10,464 nt of DNA from an uncultured Desulfuromonas sp. (GTDB lineage: Bacteria; Desulfobacterota; Desulfuromonadia; Desulfuromonadales; Trichloromonadaceae). The stretch covers positions 1 to 10,464 of the forward strand of contig CALJLX010000412.1 in the NCBI GenBank assembly GCA_937982495.1. The letters run 5' to 3'. Shown here piece by piece: positions 1-6,317 of this stretch (within the stretch, counting starts at the first letter, position 1; every line of letters begins with the position of its first letter). The position numbers were made by a program, and so were the translations under genes. The notes beneath the pieces are model-generated. The model saw only the letters and a program-made list of their open reading frames with translations. It ran no database searches and was not told where the DNA came from.

Positions 1-52
1 CATACGATCTGGTGATTCGTGACTGGAGTTCAGACGTGTGCTCTTCCGATCT
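1..52. other. Illumina adapter contamination at contig end
   Basis: Positions 19-52 match the 34-base Illumina multiplexing/index-read adapter, beginning GTGACTGGAGTTC and ending GCTCTTCCGATCT. Positions 1-7 (CATACGA) resemble the end of the P7 primer, and the 8 bases at 11-18 sit where a sample index would be. This is library sequence, not genome. Translated, it gives the well-known artefact tails: SSDVCSSDL on the plus strand and IGRAHV on the minus strand. Genomic sequence starts at about 53, and nothing left of it should be annotated. Confidence 0.97.
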
Positions 53-1490
53 TCACCAGCGCGTCCTTGGCATTCAGCAGGACATTCACGGTGAGTTGCA
101 CCAGGTCGTTGACGAAGCCGTGCGTATGAATCGGCCCGGTGACGCGGTTGGCAATGACGATGCGATTCTGTTCCAGGACCGGCTGGACGATGCCGACGGC
201 ACGGCTGACCGAATCCGCCAGTTCGATCGCCTGCCGGGTCGTTCCCGACGTCAGCAGGGCGCGCCAATCCTCGATGATGGTCGTCAGATAGTGGATGTTC
301 CTGTCGGCCGCCGCCACCTGCTTTTTGATCAGGCTCGCGTCGAGTTTCCCCAACGAACTCTGCAGTTCGATATTTTGAATCGTCAGCGACAGGGCATTCA
401 GCGGTTGGCGCCATTGGTGCCCGATATAGCTGAGCATTTCTCCCAGGGCGCACTGTTTCGAACGATGGGCCAGCTTCTTCCCCTGGGCGGAGATGATCTG
501 GTCGTATTTCCTGAACCCGAAATAGGTGATGAGAAACAGGACCAGGGCCGAGCAGGCGAAGAACACCACCCAGAGATAGAAGTAGCCCCATTGCCGGGCG
601 CGGAAGTCCGTCATGTCGTAGGCGACCAGCAGGATGCCGACCTCTTCGTCGCGGGTATTGAAAAGCTTCTGGCTGCTGCTGATGAGGTAATGTTCGTCGC
701 CGACTTTCAGTTCGGTGAAGTCCTGGGACGGATCGATCCGGTCGATGATCTTGTCGAAAAAGGCCATGTCGGCTTTGCGTTTGTCGATGGTCAGAAGCGA
801 CTGGTAGGGTTCGAACAGGGAAGAAAAGGTGCCTTCATCATGCACGAGACGGCCGTCGACGACGATGGCGGTCCTGACCTTTTCCAGAATGGACCCGAGC
901 CGGAAATGAAACCAGGCGGAATTGATGACGATTTCCACGGCGCCGACGGGTTTGGGGCGGGTCTTGTCGAGGATCGGGATGGCGATGTCGTAATGGAGGG
1001 AGCCCGCATCGGCTTCAAAGCCGCAGGCCGGGATGCCTTTGGCCAGGGCAATGTCGAGGCTCATCGATCTGTGCCTGTCCTTATGGAAGGGAAAGGCCGG
1101 ATCCTCTCTGTTGAAAAGACGTTTTCCTTGCCGGTCATAGACCGCGATTCCGGCGATGGGCACCGCGCGCTTGCGAAAGTCGCCGTAGACATGGGCGAAG
1201 GCGCCTTGAATCGCGCTTTCGTCTCCGTTGAGGACGTGGGCGGCGACTTGCCGTTCCTCGATCAGGCTGCCGATGTAATTGATATTGCGCAGGTCGGTGT
1301 ATTGGGTCTCGCTGTCATAGGTGTTATGGATAATCTGATTGATCTTTTTGGCGAAAAACCGATAGTCCGAGCCCCTCTTGTTCAGGTCCATCAAAGTAAA
1401 AAAACAGAACATGACGAAGGTCAGGGTGAACGTGACCACCACGATGCGGTTCTTGTTTTTCTCGAAAAAACGGGTGCTTGGCGAAGTCAT
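53..1490 (-). CDS. Membrane sensor histidine kinase, C-terminus lost at contig end
   Basis: Inner-membrane two-component sensor kinase, partial at its 3' end. About 479 genuine residues remain. A first membrane helix lies near residues 17-37, followed by a large extracytoplasmic sensor region (about 40-298). Its pattern resembles double-Cache (dCache_3-like) sensors: a YDRQGKRLF strand, then PVGAVEIVI, then a second subdomain starting near IVVDGRLVHDEG. A second helix spans about 301-324. The H-box GHQWRQPLNAL carries the phospho-accepting His358. The N-box (NVLLNAKDAL, about 469-478) is the last genuine part; the remaining tail IGRAHV is translated adapter, so the G-boxes are missing from the assembly, not necessarily from the organism. 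The ATG at 1488-1490 is preceded by AGGAGG with 10 bases between. No response regulator is visible; it may lie beyond the edge. The ligand cannot be told from the sequence. Confidence 0.9.
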
Positions 1491-1585
1491 GTGGCGCCGG
1501 CCTCCTCATGGCTGGAGTTTCTGCCCGAAGAATTTTTCTTCAGGGAGCAGCCGAATGGTTCACTAAGTGATTGGTAACAAAAAAT

Positions 1586-1594
1586 AAACCGTAG
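1586..1594 (-). promoter_or_regulatory. Putative operator, CTACGGTTT motif upstream of the kinase
   Basis: Reading toward the kinase, the sequence is TTGACCTACGGTTTATTTTT. The 9-mer CTACGGTTT is identical to that at 1859-1867 in front of the rhodanese, but points the opposite way. It lies directly after a TTGACC that could serve as a -35 element, though no good -10 follows. The role as a binding site is inferred from its repetition only. Confidence 0.35.
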
Positions 1595-1694
1595 GTCAAA
1601 TAATTTCCTTCTTCTCCCGGCACAAAATGTGTTTGGACTGACAGCTTCCCTTCCCACGCCCCGCCCAGTTAAAGCCGAAAAAGAACGCTCGAAA

Positions 1695-1719
1695 TCGACA
1701 AAAGCTCGGACTGTCGAGC
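1695..1719. other. Short segment with two alternative hairpin stems
   Basis: TCGACA (1695-1700) can pair with TGTCGA (1712-1717), or GCTCG (1704-1708) with CGAGC (1715-1719). The two pairings exclude each other. The segment lies in what would be the kinase leader if transcription starts far upstream. The stems are short and could be chance; no known riboswitch consensus was recognised. Confidence 0.2.
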
Positions 1720-1827
1720 ACTCTCCCGCCCTGTTGTCAGGGGCCTGCCGGCTAGACACAGAAATCATTTCCGCTTCCCTATGGCGCCATTAAAGCTAGA
1801 ATTTTTTTAAAAAGTAAATTTTACACA

Positions 1828-1854
1828 TTGACTTAGTATTGCAGTTTTGATAAT
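1828..1854 (+). promoter_or_regulatory. Sigma70-like promoter of the rhodanese unit
   Basis: TTGACT (1828-1833) and GATAAT (1849-1854) are separated by 15 bases, which is shorter than the ideal 17. An A/T tract from about 1800 resembles an UP element. The start codon lies about 75 bases further on. The same arrangement, TTGACT-15-GATAAC, occurs before dsbL at 2719-2745, which supports both calls. Confidence 0.5.
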
Positions 1855-1867
1855 CAAACTACGGTTT
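1844..1867 (+). promoter_or_regulatory. Inverted repeat over the -10 plus CTACGGTTT motif
   Basis: TTTGAT-A-ATCAAA (1846-1858) is a perfect 6-base inverted repeat around one central base and overlaps the proposed -10. It runs straight into CTACGGTTT (1859-1867), the motif shared with the kinase and dsbL upstream regions. Either could be an operator acting at the promoter or transcription start. The half-sites look like FNR halves, but the spacing is one base instead of four. Confidence 0.35.
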
Positions 1868-1935
1868 CTATTTGTTCGAATCGCCGTTGCTTATGTCTGT
1901 GGCTGTTTTGTGTTTTATCGTCGGAGGTTTCCGCC

Positions 1936-2388
1936 ATGAAAAAGACCACTTTTATTGTTGCGCTTCTCGGCGCTTTCGCCGTCAGCCTGATGGCAGCCGG
2001 CCATTCCCTTGGCAGCAAAGAACAAGCCACCGCCTTCAAGGTTCGACACATCCCCCTGACTCAGGAATTCATTCATTCGGGCGTCCCCATCATTGATATC
2101 CGCACCGAAAAAGAATGGACGGAAACCGGCGTGGTCCCGGGCTCTCAGCTGCTGACCTTTTTCAGGGAGGACGGTAGTTACGACGTCCAGGCCTTCATGA
2201 CCCAACTCCAAAAGAGGGTTGGGCGTGACGCTGCCTTCGCCCTTCTCTGTCGCTCCGGAAACCGGTCGGAGAAGGTTGGCCGCTTTCTGGTCGGCAAAGG
2301 CTTCAGCTCTGTGATCAACGTTTACGAAGGGATCCAGGGCGCCACCGCCAGAGGCGTTCCCTTGCAACCCTACCCCTCGAACCCCTAG
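1936..2388 (+). CDS. Periplasmic single-domain rhodanese
   Basis: A 150-residue secreted sulfurtransferase-family protein. Residues 1 to about 22 form a signal peptide (KK, then a hydrophobic run ending MAAG). The rest is a single rhodanese domain: an IIDIRTEKEW strand-loop (52-61), then the active-site loop CRSGNRS (105-111) with Cys105 as the persulfide-forming residue, and INVYEGIQGA near the end. Single-domain rhodaneses carry sulfane sulfur from a donor to an acceptor, but many secreted ones have no known substrate. The start is set by GGAGG 8 bases upstream of ATG and by the signal peptide. It is followed 15 bases later by a small cysteine-rich gene, probably in the same transcript. Its place just upstream of the aryl-sulfate operon may be coincidence, since AssT chemistry does not use sulfane sulfur. 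Family assignment is firm; function is open. Confidence 0.9.
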   Translation: MKKTTFIVALLGAFAVSLMAAGHSLGSKEQATAFKVRHIPLTQEFIHSGVPIIDIRTEKEWTETGVVPGSQLLTFFREDGSYDVQAFMTQLQKRVGRDAAFALLCRSGNRSEKVGRFLVGKGFSSVINVYEGIQGATARGVPLQPYPSNP

Positions 2389-2403
2389 CCGGGAGGTCAA
2401 GAT

Positions 2404-2637
2404 ATGGATTCCTACTGTGCCTGGTGCGGGAAGTCTCTCGAGAAAAATCCTCTCGCCCGACACTGGAAAACCTGGAAAAAGCGGCTGACGGACGCCGGCT
2501 TCGTTCTGCTTACCGGAGTTCTGCCGGAGACGCGAGAAACCCACGGCATCTGCCTGAAATGCCTGAAGAAGCACGAGCCGGAACTGTACAGGCAATATAT
2601 CCAGCCCCAGGTATCAACGCTTTGGCCCTATCCATAG
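2404..2637 (+). CDS. Small four-cysteine (zinc-ribbon-like) protein, function unknown
   Basis: A 77-residue protein not recognised as a named family. Two CxxC pairs, CAWC (Cys5-Cys8) and CLKC (Cys50-Cys53), frame a basic, tryptophan-containing middle (residues 19-29) and suggest one bound zinc ion. There is no signal peptide or membrane helix, so it is probably cytoplasmic. It begins 15 bases after the rhodanese stop with GGGAGG about 8 bases before ATG, which supports translation and co-transcription with the rhodanese. No terminator was seen after it, so transcripts may run on toward dsbL. It could be a nucleic-acid or protein-binding accessory factor; the sequence does not decide. Confidence 0.7.
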   Translation: MDSYCAWCGKSLEKNPLARHWKTWKKRLTDAGFVLLTGVLPETRETHGICLKCLKKHEPELYRQYIQPQVSTLWPYP

Positions 2638-2718
2638 AAGGGGGCTCTCGCACCCTGGCATGTCCGGCACAAAAATTGACCACAGACAAATAAAATAAAC
2701 TTTTATAAAAAAATAGCA

Positions 2719-2745
2719 TTGACTTTAATTTCTGGTTTAGATAAC
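2719..2745 (+). promoter_or_regulatory. Sigma70-like promoter of the dsbL-dsbI-assT operon
   Basis: TTGACT (2719-2724) and GATAAC (2740-2745) are 15 bases apart, with an A/T-rich tract (2690-2715) upstream. Both hexamers and the spacing copy those in front of the rhodanese; the bases just before the -10 are also alike (GTTTT versus GTTTA). The expected start near 2752 gives a leader of roughly 145 bases before the dsbL ATG. Confidence 0.5.
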
Positions 2746-2759
2746 ATTACCTCAAGTCT

Positions 2760-2801
2760 TACGGTTTACTTAATGTAGTTTTGTTGAGTAGAAGTAAACC
2801 G
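2760..2801 (+). repeat. Inverted repeat of the CGGTTTACTT motif in the dsbL leader
   Basis: CGGTTTACTT (2762-2771) and its exact complement AAGTAAACCG (2792-2801) form a 10-base inverted repeat with a 20-base spacer. The left arm is part of TACGGTTT (2760-2767), the core shared with sites upstream of the kinase and the rhodanese. A further related GGGTTTCTATT lies at about 2810-2820. It may be a double operator for a dimeric regulator or, in RNA, a leader hairpin. No T-run follows, so it is not an intrinsic terminator. Confidence 0.5.
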
Positions 2802-2898
2802 AGAGAAAAGGGTTTCTATTGGGCCAACAAACCGCATTACTCCCGAAGCGACAATGAGCCAACCGAAGGAAGACTTCCCAACCGAGAGGAGACGCATC

Positions 2899-3564
2899 AT
2901 GAAACGTAAACTGCTCCAAGCCCTGACTACCGCTATCGCCCTCGTCGCCGTTTTTGCAGGTTCCGGCCTCGCTTTTACTGAAGGCAAGGACTACCAGCTC
3001 CTGGAGAAACCGATCCCCAACGCCGAGAACACCCTCATCAAGGTTTTCAGCTACGACTGCCCCTTCTGCTACAAATACGACAAAGCCGTTACTCCCAAGG
3101 TTGTCCCCCAACTCCCCGCCGACGTCACCTTCCGTCCCTTCCATCTGAAAACCAAAGGCAAATACGGTGAGTTTGGCACCAAGCTTTTTGCCGTACTCCT
3201 GGCCAAAGACCAGGCCAATGGCCTTTCGGACAAGGAACTCTACGGCGACAAATCCCTGCTGAAGAAAGCGAAAATGGCCTACTACGAGGCCTATCACGAC
3301 AAGAAAGAGCGCTGGGATGCCGGCGAGGAGGCCTTTTTGAAAACCGGCCTGGATGCCGTCGGCATGAGCAAGGCCGAGTTCGAGGAAGGGCTCAAGGATC
3401 CCCAGGCGCAAGCGCTGATCGCCGAGTGGGATGCTTCCTACGATGTGGCCAAGGTCCAGGGTATCCCCGGTTTCGTGGTCAACGGCAAATATCTCATCAT
3501 CACCAAGTCGATCAAATCCGTGGACGGCATGCTGCAGCTCATCAACGAACTTCTGAAGAAGTAA
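2899..3564 (+). CDS. dsbL: DsbL-type periplasmic thiol:disulfide oxidase
   Basis: A 221-residue DsbA-family oxidase. DsbL makes disulfides in periplasmic substrates, and in E. coli its dedicated client is aryl-sulfate sulfotransferase. A signal peptide covers about residues 1-25 (KRK, then a hydrophobic stretch ending GLAF). The thioredoxin-fold active site is CPFC (Cys54-Cys57), the same dipeptide as E. coli DsbL and unlike the CPHC of DsbA. An all-helical insertion rich in Lys follows (about 105-180), and the cis-proline loop is at GIP (Pro190). The chosen ATG has GAGGAG about 8 bases upstream and opens the signal peptide; an in-frame ATG at 2854 has no ribosome site and would put charged residues before it. 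The dsbI gene starts 10 bases after the stop, and assT follows, which is the main reason for choosing DsbL over generic DsbA. Confidence 0.88.
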   Translation: MKRKLLQALTTAIALVAVFAGSGLAFTEGKDYQLLEKPIPNAENTLIKVFSYDCPFCYKYDKAVTPKVVPQLPADVTFRPFHLKTKGKYGEFGTKLFAVLLAKDQANGLSDKELYGDKSLLKKAKMAYYEAYHDKKERWDAGEEAFLKTGLDAVGMSKAEFEEGLKDPQAQALIAEWDASYDVAKVQGIPGFVVNGKYLIITKSIKSVDGMLQLINELLKK

Positions 3565-3574
3565 GGAGGACGTC

Positions 3575-4276
3575 GTGAATTTCTTGCAAAAGGGCTGGAA
3601 CGATCTCCGCTCGGAACCGATTTCCACTATTGCCCAATGGCAGCACGGCCGCTTTCTCTGGCTGCTGATGGCCGGCATGAGCCTCTTCATGGTCATTCTG
3701 GCGCACTCGGTCTTTCAGCACTGGCTGTACATGAAACCCTGCGAGCAGTGCGTCTATATCCGCTTTGCCTTTTTCGCCATGGTGCTCGGGGGCATCTTGG
3801 TTGCCATCAACCCGAAAAATGTCGTTTTGAGGGTCCTCGGCTACATCTTCGCCATCTATGGCTGCATTAGGGGGCTGCTCTGGAGTGTCAAGCTGAACAA
3901 GATCCACTTCGTCGCGCACAGCGACGACCCCTTTGGCGTGCAGGGCTGCTCCACCGAACCGACCTTTCCCTTCGGGCTGCCGCTGGACCGCTGGGCTCCC
4001 GACTGGTTCAAGCCCACGGGCGACTGCGGTTTCGACAACCCCATCGTTCCCGACGGTGCGGTCTTAAGCGGCATGCAGCAGTGGCTGGTCGACTTCTATC
4101 GGGACGGCTGGTACCTGTGGCCCCCCTCGCATTTCATGAACATGGCCCAGTGCACGGCGATTCTCTTCGGCTTGGTGTTGCTCGTCCTGACTGTCTGCGC
4201 CGCCGCCTGGATCATGAACAGCATCCGCAACAGAGAGCAGGCAGCAGAGACGCGTATTTGCAACGCTCCGCAGTAA
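3575..4276 (+). CDS. dsbI: DsbI, DsbB-family quinone-linked partner of DsbL
   Basis: A 233-residue inner-membrane protein that should reoxidise DsbL and pass electrons to quinones. Four membrane helices are visible at about 28-47, 61-79, 84-104 and 192-216. The first periplasmic loop holds the quinone-proximal pair CEQC (Cys56, Cys59). The long second loop (about 105-188) holds Cys125 and Cys151, 26 residues apart, the same spacing as Cys104-Cys130 in E. coli DsbB. The loop is longer than in DsbB, as in DsbI-type members. The start is GTG, supported by AAGGAGG about 7 bases upstream and the 10-base gap from dsbL. The sulfotransferase follows after 63 bases. The family is clear; the DsbI label depends on the dsbL-assT context. 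Confidence 0.88.
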   Translation: MNFLQKGWNDLRSEPISTIAQWQHGRFLWLLMAGMSLFMVILAHSVFQHWLYMKPCEQCVYIRFAFFAMVLGGILVAINPKNVVLRVLGYIFAIYGCIRGLLWSVKLNKIHFVAHSDDPFGVQGCSTEPTFPFGLPLDRWAPDWFKPTGDCGFDNPIVPDGAVLSGMQQWLVDFYRDGWYLWPPSHFMNMAQCTAILFGLVLLVLTVCAAAWIMNSIRNREQAAETRICNAPQ

Positions 4277-4339
4277 TAATGGGGTTGCCGCGGAAGTAGG
4301 AAAGAAAACCCGGAAAATTAAAGGATAGATGGAGGAATC

Positions 4340-6193
4340 ATGATCATCAAAAAGAGATTGGGAATGGTGCTTTTGGCGGCCCTGGTGGCCGGAACGGCTC
4401 CCAGCGCGGCTTTGGCCATCGGTGGCGCCAGCGGCGCGAAAGTCGACTACCAGGTCCAGGGGCAAATCGGCGAAGTCATCATCAATCCCTATGACATCGC
4501 CCCCCTGACCGCGATCATCAAAAACGGCGGCTATCTCCTTAAAGACGCCAGAGTTCGGATCGTGCCCAAGGAAAACGGGCAAGAAATCAAATACCAGGTC
4601 GCGCCCAAGCACCTTCTGACCCACGGCGGCATCCCCGTCTTCGGTCTCTATCCGGATTATGTCAATACCGTCGAAGTCGAGTATTCCAAGCTGAACAACG
4701 GCACCTGGGATCGCGTCAAGGAAAGCTATACCCTCTATGCGGCGCCCGTCTATTCCGAGCCGAATGCCACGAAAACCCTGAAGGCGGCCTTCTTCTCCTC
4801 GGCCGACGTCAAGAAAGTCGACAGCGAGTTCAGCGACCGGCTCTATTTCGTCAACAACTTCATGCACAAGGCGGGCAAGGGCACCCGCGTCGTCTGGAAC
4901 AATCCGACCGGCGGCGCCCTGGAATGGAACTACTATCCGCAGAACTTCATCATCGACACCACGGGGGAAGTCCGCTGGTACATGAACGCCAACCCCATCT
5001 ACGACCTGAAGTCCGTCTACAACGCTGGGGTCATGATGGGATTCAAACAGAACGACGACGGCGCCATGACCTGGGGTTTCGGCCAGCGCTACGTGAAGTA
5101 CGACATTTTGGGGAAAGAAGTCTTTAACCGCGAGCTTCCCGCTGGTTACAACGACTTCTCCCACTCCCTGGATGTTTCCCCGAACGGAAATTATTTCCTG
5201 CGGGTCGCCAGCTCCAATCTCAAGCGCGCCGACGGCAAGAATGTCCGCACCGTTCGCGACGTCATTGTCGAGGTGGAACCGAGCAGCGGCATTGTTCAGG
5301 ACGAATGGCGGCTCTTCGATATCCTCGATCCCTACCGCGACGTCAACATGAAGGTTCTGGACCAGGGCGCGGTCTGTCTGAATATCGACGCCAGCCAGGC
5401 CGGCCATACCATGAGCGCCGAGGATCTGGCGAAACAGGATCAGAACGACAAATTCGGCGATATCGTCGGCGTCGGACCGGGCCGGAACTGGGCTCACGTG
5501 AACAGCGTCGACCATGACGCCGAGGACGATTCGATCATCATCAGCTCCCGGCATCAGTCGGCCATGATCAAGATCGGCCGCGATAAAGAGGTCAAGTGGA
5601 TTCTGGGCAGCCCGGAAGGGTGGAAGGAGGAGTACAAGGATAAGCTTTTGACCCCCGTCGATGCCAAAGGGGAGAAGATCGACTGCGGCGCCAGCGGTTC
5701 CCAATGCCCCGGATACCTGAACGAAGGCGGAGGTTTCGACTGGACCTGGACGCAGCACACGGCCTTCAAGATCGACAGCAAGAGCAAGGGCGACATCCTC
5801 TACCTGAGCGCCTTCGACAACGGCGACAGTCGCGGCATGGAGCAGCCGGCCCTGCCGAGCATGAAGTATTCCCGCGCCGTCATCTACAAGATCGATCAGA
5901 AGAAGATGACCGTCGAGCAGGTCTGGGAATTCGGCAAGGACCGCGGCAACGAATGGTACAGCCCGGTCACCTCGCTGACCGAATACCAGAAGGACAAGGA
6001 TTCCGTCTTTGTTTATTCGGCCGTCGCCGGAGCGGACTTCGACATCGCCACCGGGGCCTTTTTGACCGACCCCAATCCGTTCATCATGGAGTTCAAATAC
6101 GGGGCCAAGGAACCGGCCGTCGAGATTCAGCTCAAGGATACGACCGGTTACCAGGCCATGCCCTTCAGCGTGGAAAAGGCTTTCGTCAAGTAG
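4340..6193 (+). CDS. assT: Periplasmic aryl-sulfate sulfotransferase AssT
   Basis: A 617-residue PAPS-independent sulfotransferase that moves a sulfuryl group from an aryl sulfate to another phenol through a sulfo-histidine intermediate. A signal peptide ends near AALA (residue 26). An N-terminal beta-sandwich-like part precedes a six-bladed propeller. Residues that appear to match the E. coli catalytic set are His275 (NDFSHSLD), His386 (WAHVNS), Arg404 (SSRHQS) and His473 (WTQHTAF), the last being the likely sulfurylated residue. Cys449 and Cys456, just before it, would form the structural disulfide made by DsbL. A third cysteine, Cys346, has no obvious partner. GGAGG precedes ATG by 5 bases. 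It is the third gene of dsbL-dsbI-assT, with a strong hairpin 12 bases after its stop. Length and motifs are typical of the family. Natural substrates are unknown. Confidence 0.95.
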   Translation: MIIKKRLGMVLLAALVAGTAPSAALAIGGASGAKVDYQVQGQIGEVIINPYDIAPLTAIIKNGGYLLKDARVRIVPKENGQEIKYQVAPKHLLTHGGIPVFGLYPDYVNTVEVEYSKLNNGTWDRVKESYTLYAAPVYSEPNATKTLKAAFFSSADVKKVDSEFSDRLYFVNNFMHKAGKGTRVVWNNPTGGALEWNYYPQNFIIDTTGEVRWYMNANPIYDLKSVYNAGVMMGFKQNDDGAMTWGFGQRYVKYDILGKEVFNRELPAGYNDFSHSLDVSPNGNYFLRVASSNLKRADGKNVRTVRDVIVEVEPSSGIVQDEWRLFDILDPYRDVNMKVLDQGAVCLNIDASQAGHTMSAEDLAKQDQNDKFGDIVGVGPGRNWAHVNSVDHDAEDDSIIISSRHQSAMIKIGRDKEVKWILGSPEGWKEEYKDKLLTPVDAKGEKIDCGASGSQCPGYLNEGGGFDWTWTQHTAFKIDSKSKGDILYLSAFDNGDSRGMEQPALPSMKYSRAVIYKIDQKKMTVEQVWEFGKDRGNEWYSPVTSLTEYQKDKDSVFVYSAVAGADFDIATGAFLTDPNPFIMEFKYGAKEPAVEIQLKDTTGYQAMPFSVEKAFVK

Positions 6194-6205
6194 GTTGATG
6201 GCCCG

Positions 6206-6250
6206 CGCCCCGGGTGGAAAGGCTCGCTTTCCGCCCGGGGCGTCTGTTTG
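6206..6250 (+). terminator. Strong hairpin after assT, possible leaky terminator
   Basis: A 16-base-pair stem (6206-6221 with 6227-6242, one G-T pair) closes on the 5-base loop GCTCG. The downstream sequence TCTGTTTGG is only partly T-rich. It sits 12 bases after the assT stop and 75 bases before the barrel gene, for which no separate promoter is evident. It could end most transcripts, protect the 3' end of the assT message, or reduce expression of the next gene relative to assT. Confidence 0.65.
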
Positions 6251-6317
6251 GTAAGTCGTGCTCACTCCCATGAAATCGACGCCCCTGGGACGGGGTTGGA
6301 CAACCGGAGGCAACAGC

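Larger units (their letters stand above)
1491..1935. promoter_or_regulatory. Divergent intergenic region between kinase and rhodanese genes
   Basis: A stretch of 445 bases with no convincing gene. It holds the Shine-Dalgarno site of the kinase at its left end and GGAGG before the rhodanese at its right end. It also holds two oppositely oriented copies of a CTACGGTTT motif (1586-1594 and 1859-1867), a short structured segment (1695-1719), a perfect 10-base palindrome ATGGCGCCAT (1781-1790), and an AT-rich tract (about 1800-1825) just before a sigma70-like promoter. A 93-codon open frame on the minus strand (1487-1768) looks non-coding. The length implies a long leader for the kinase mRNA or several regulator sites. 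Confidence 0.6.

Noticed and set aside
12..1577. A long plus-strand open frame opposite the histidine kinase
   Set aside because: It begins inside the adapter and is the antisense shadow of a gene with clear kinase motifs; its protein shows no domain.
1487..1768. A 93-codon minus-strand open frame whose stop overlaps the kinase ATG (ATGA)
   Set aside because: The composition is rich in Ser, Arg and scattered Cys with no recognisable domain, the ribosome site is weak, and the frame crosses the sequence that carries the kinase's own Shine-Dalgarno and promoter-like elements. The overlap is probably chance.
1600..1790. Possible cyclic-di-GMP or other riboswitch in the kinase leader
   Set aside because: No known conserved core was found on either strand; only short local stems are present.
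1846..1858. FNR/CRP-type site TTGAT...ATCAA
   Set aside because: The half-sites match, but the spacing is one base instead of the four an FNR dimer needs, so it is recorded only as an inverted repeat.
2859..2885. Direct repeat CCAACCGA (2859-2866 and 2878-2885) in the dsbL leader
   Set aside because: Eight bases repeated once next to the ribosome site; no wider pattern, so it is likely chance.
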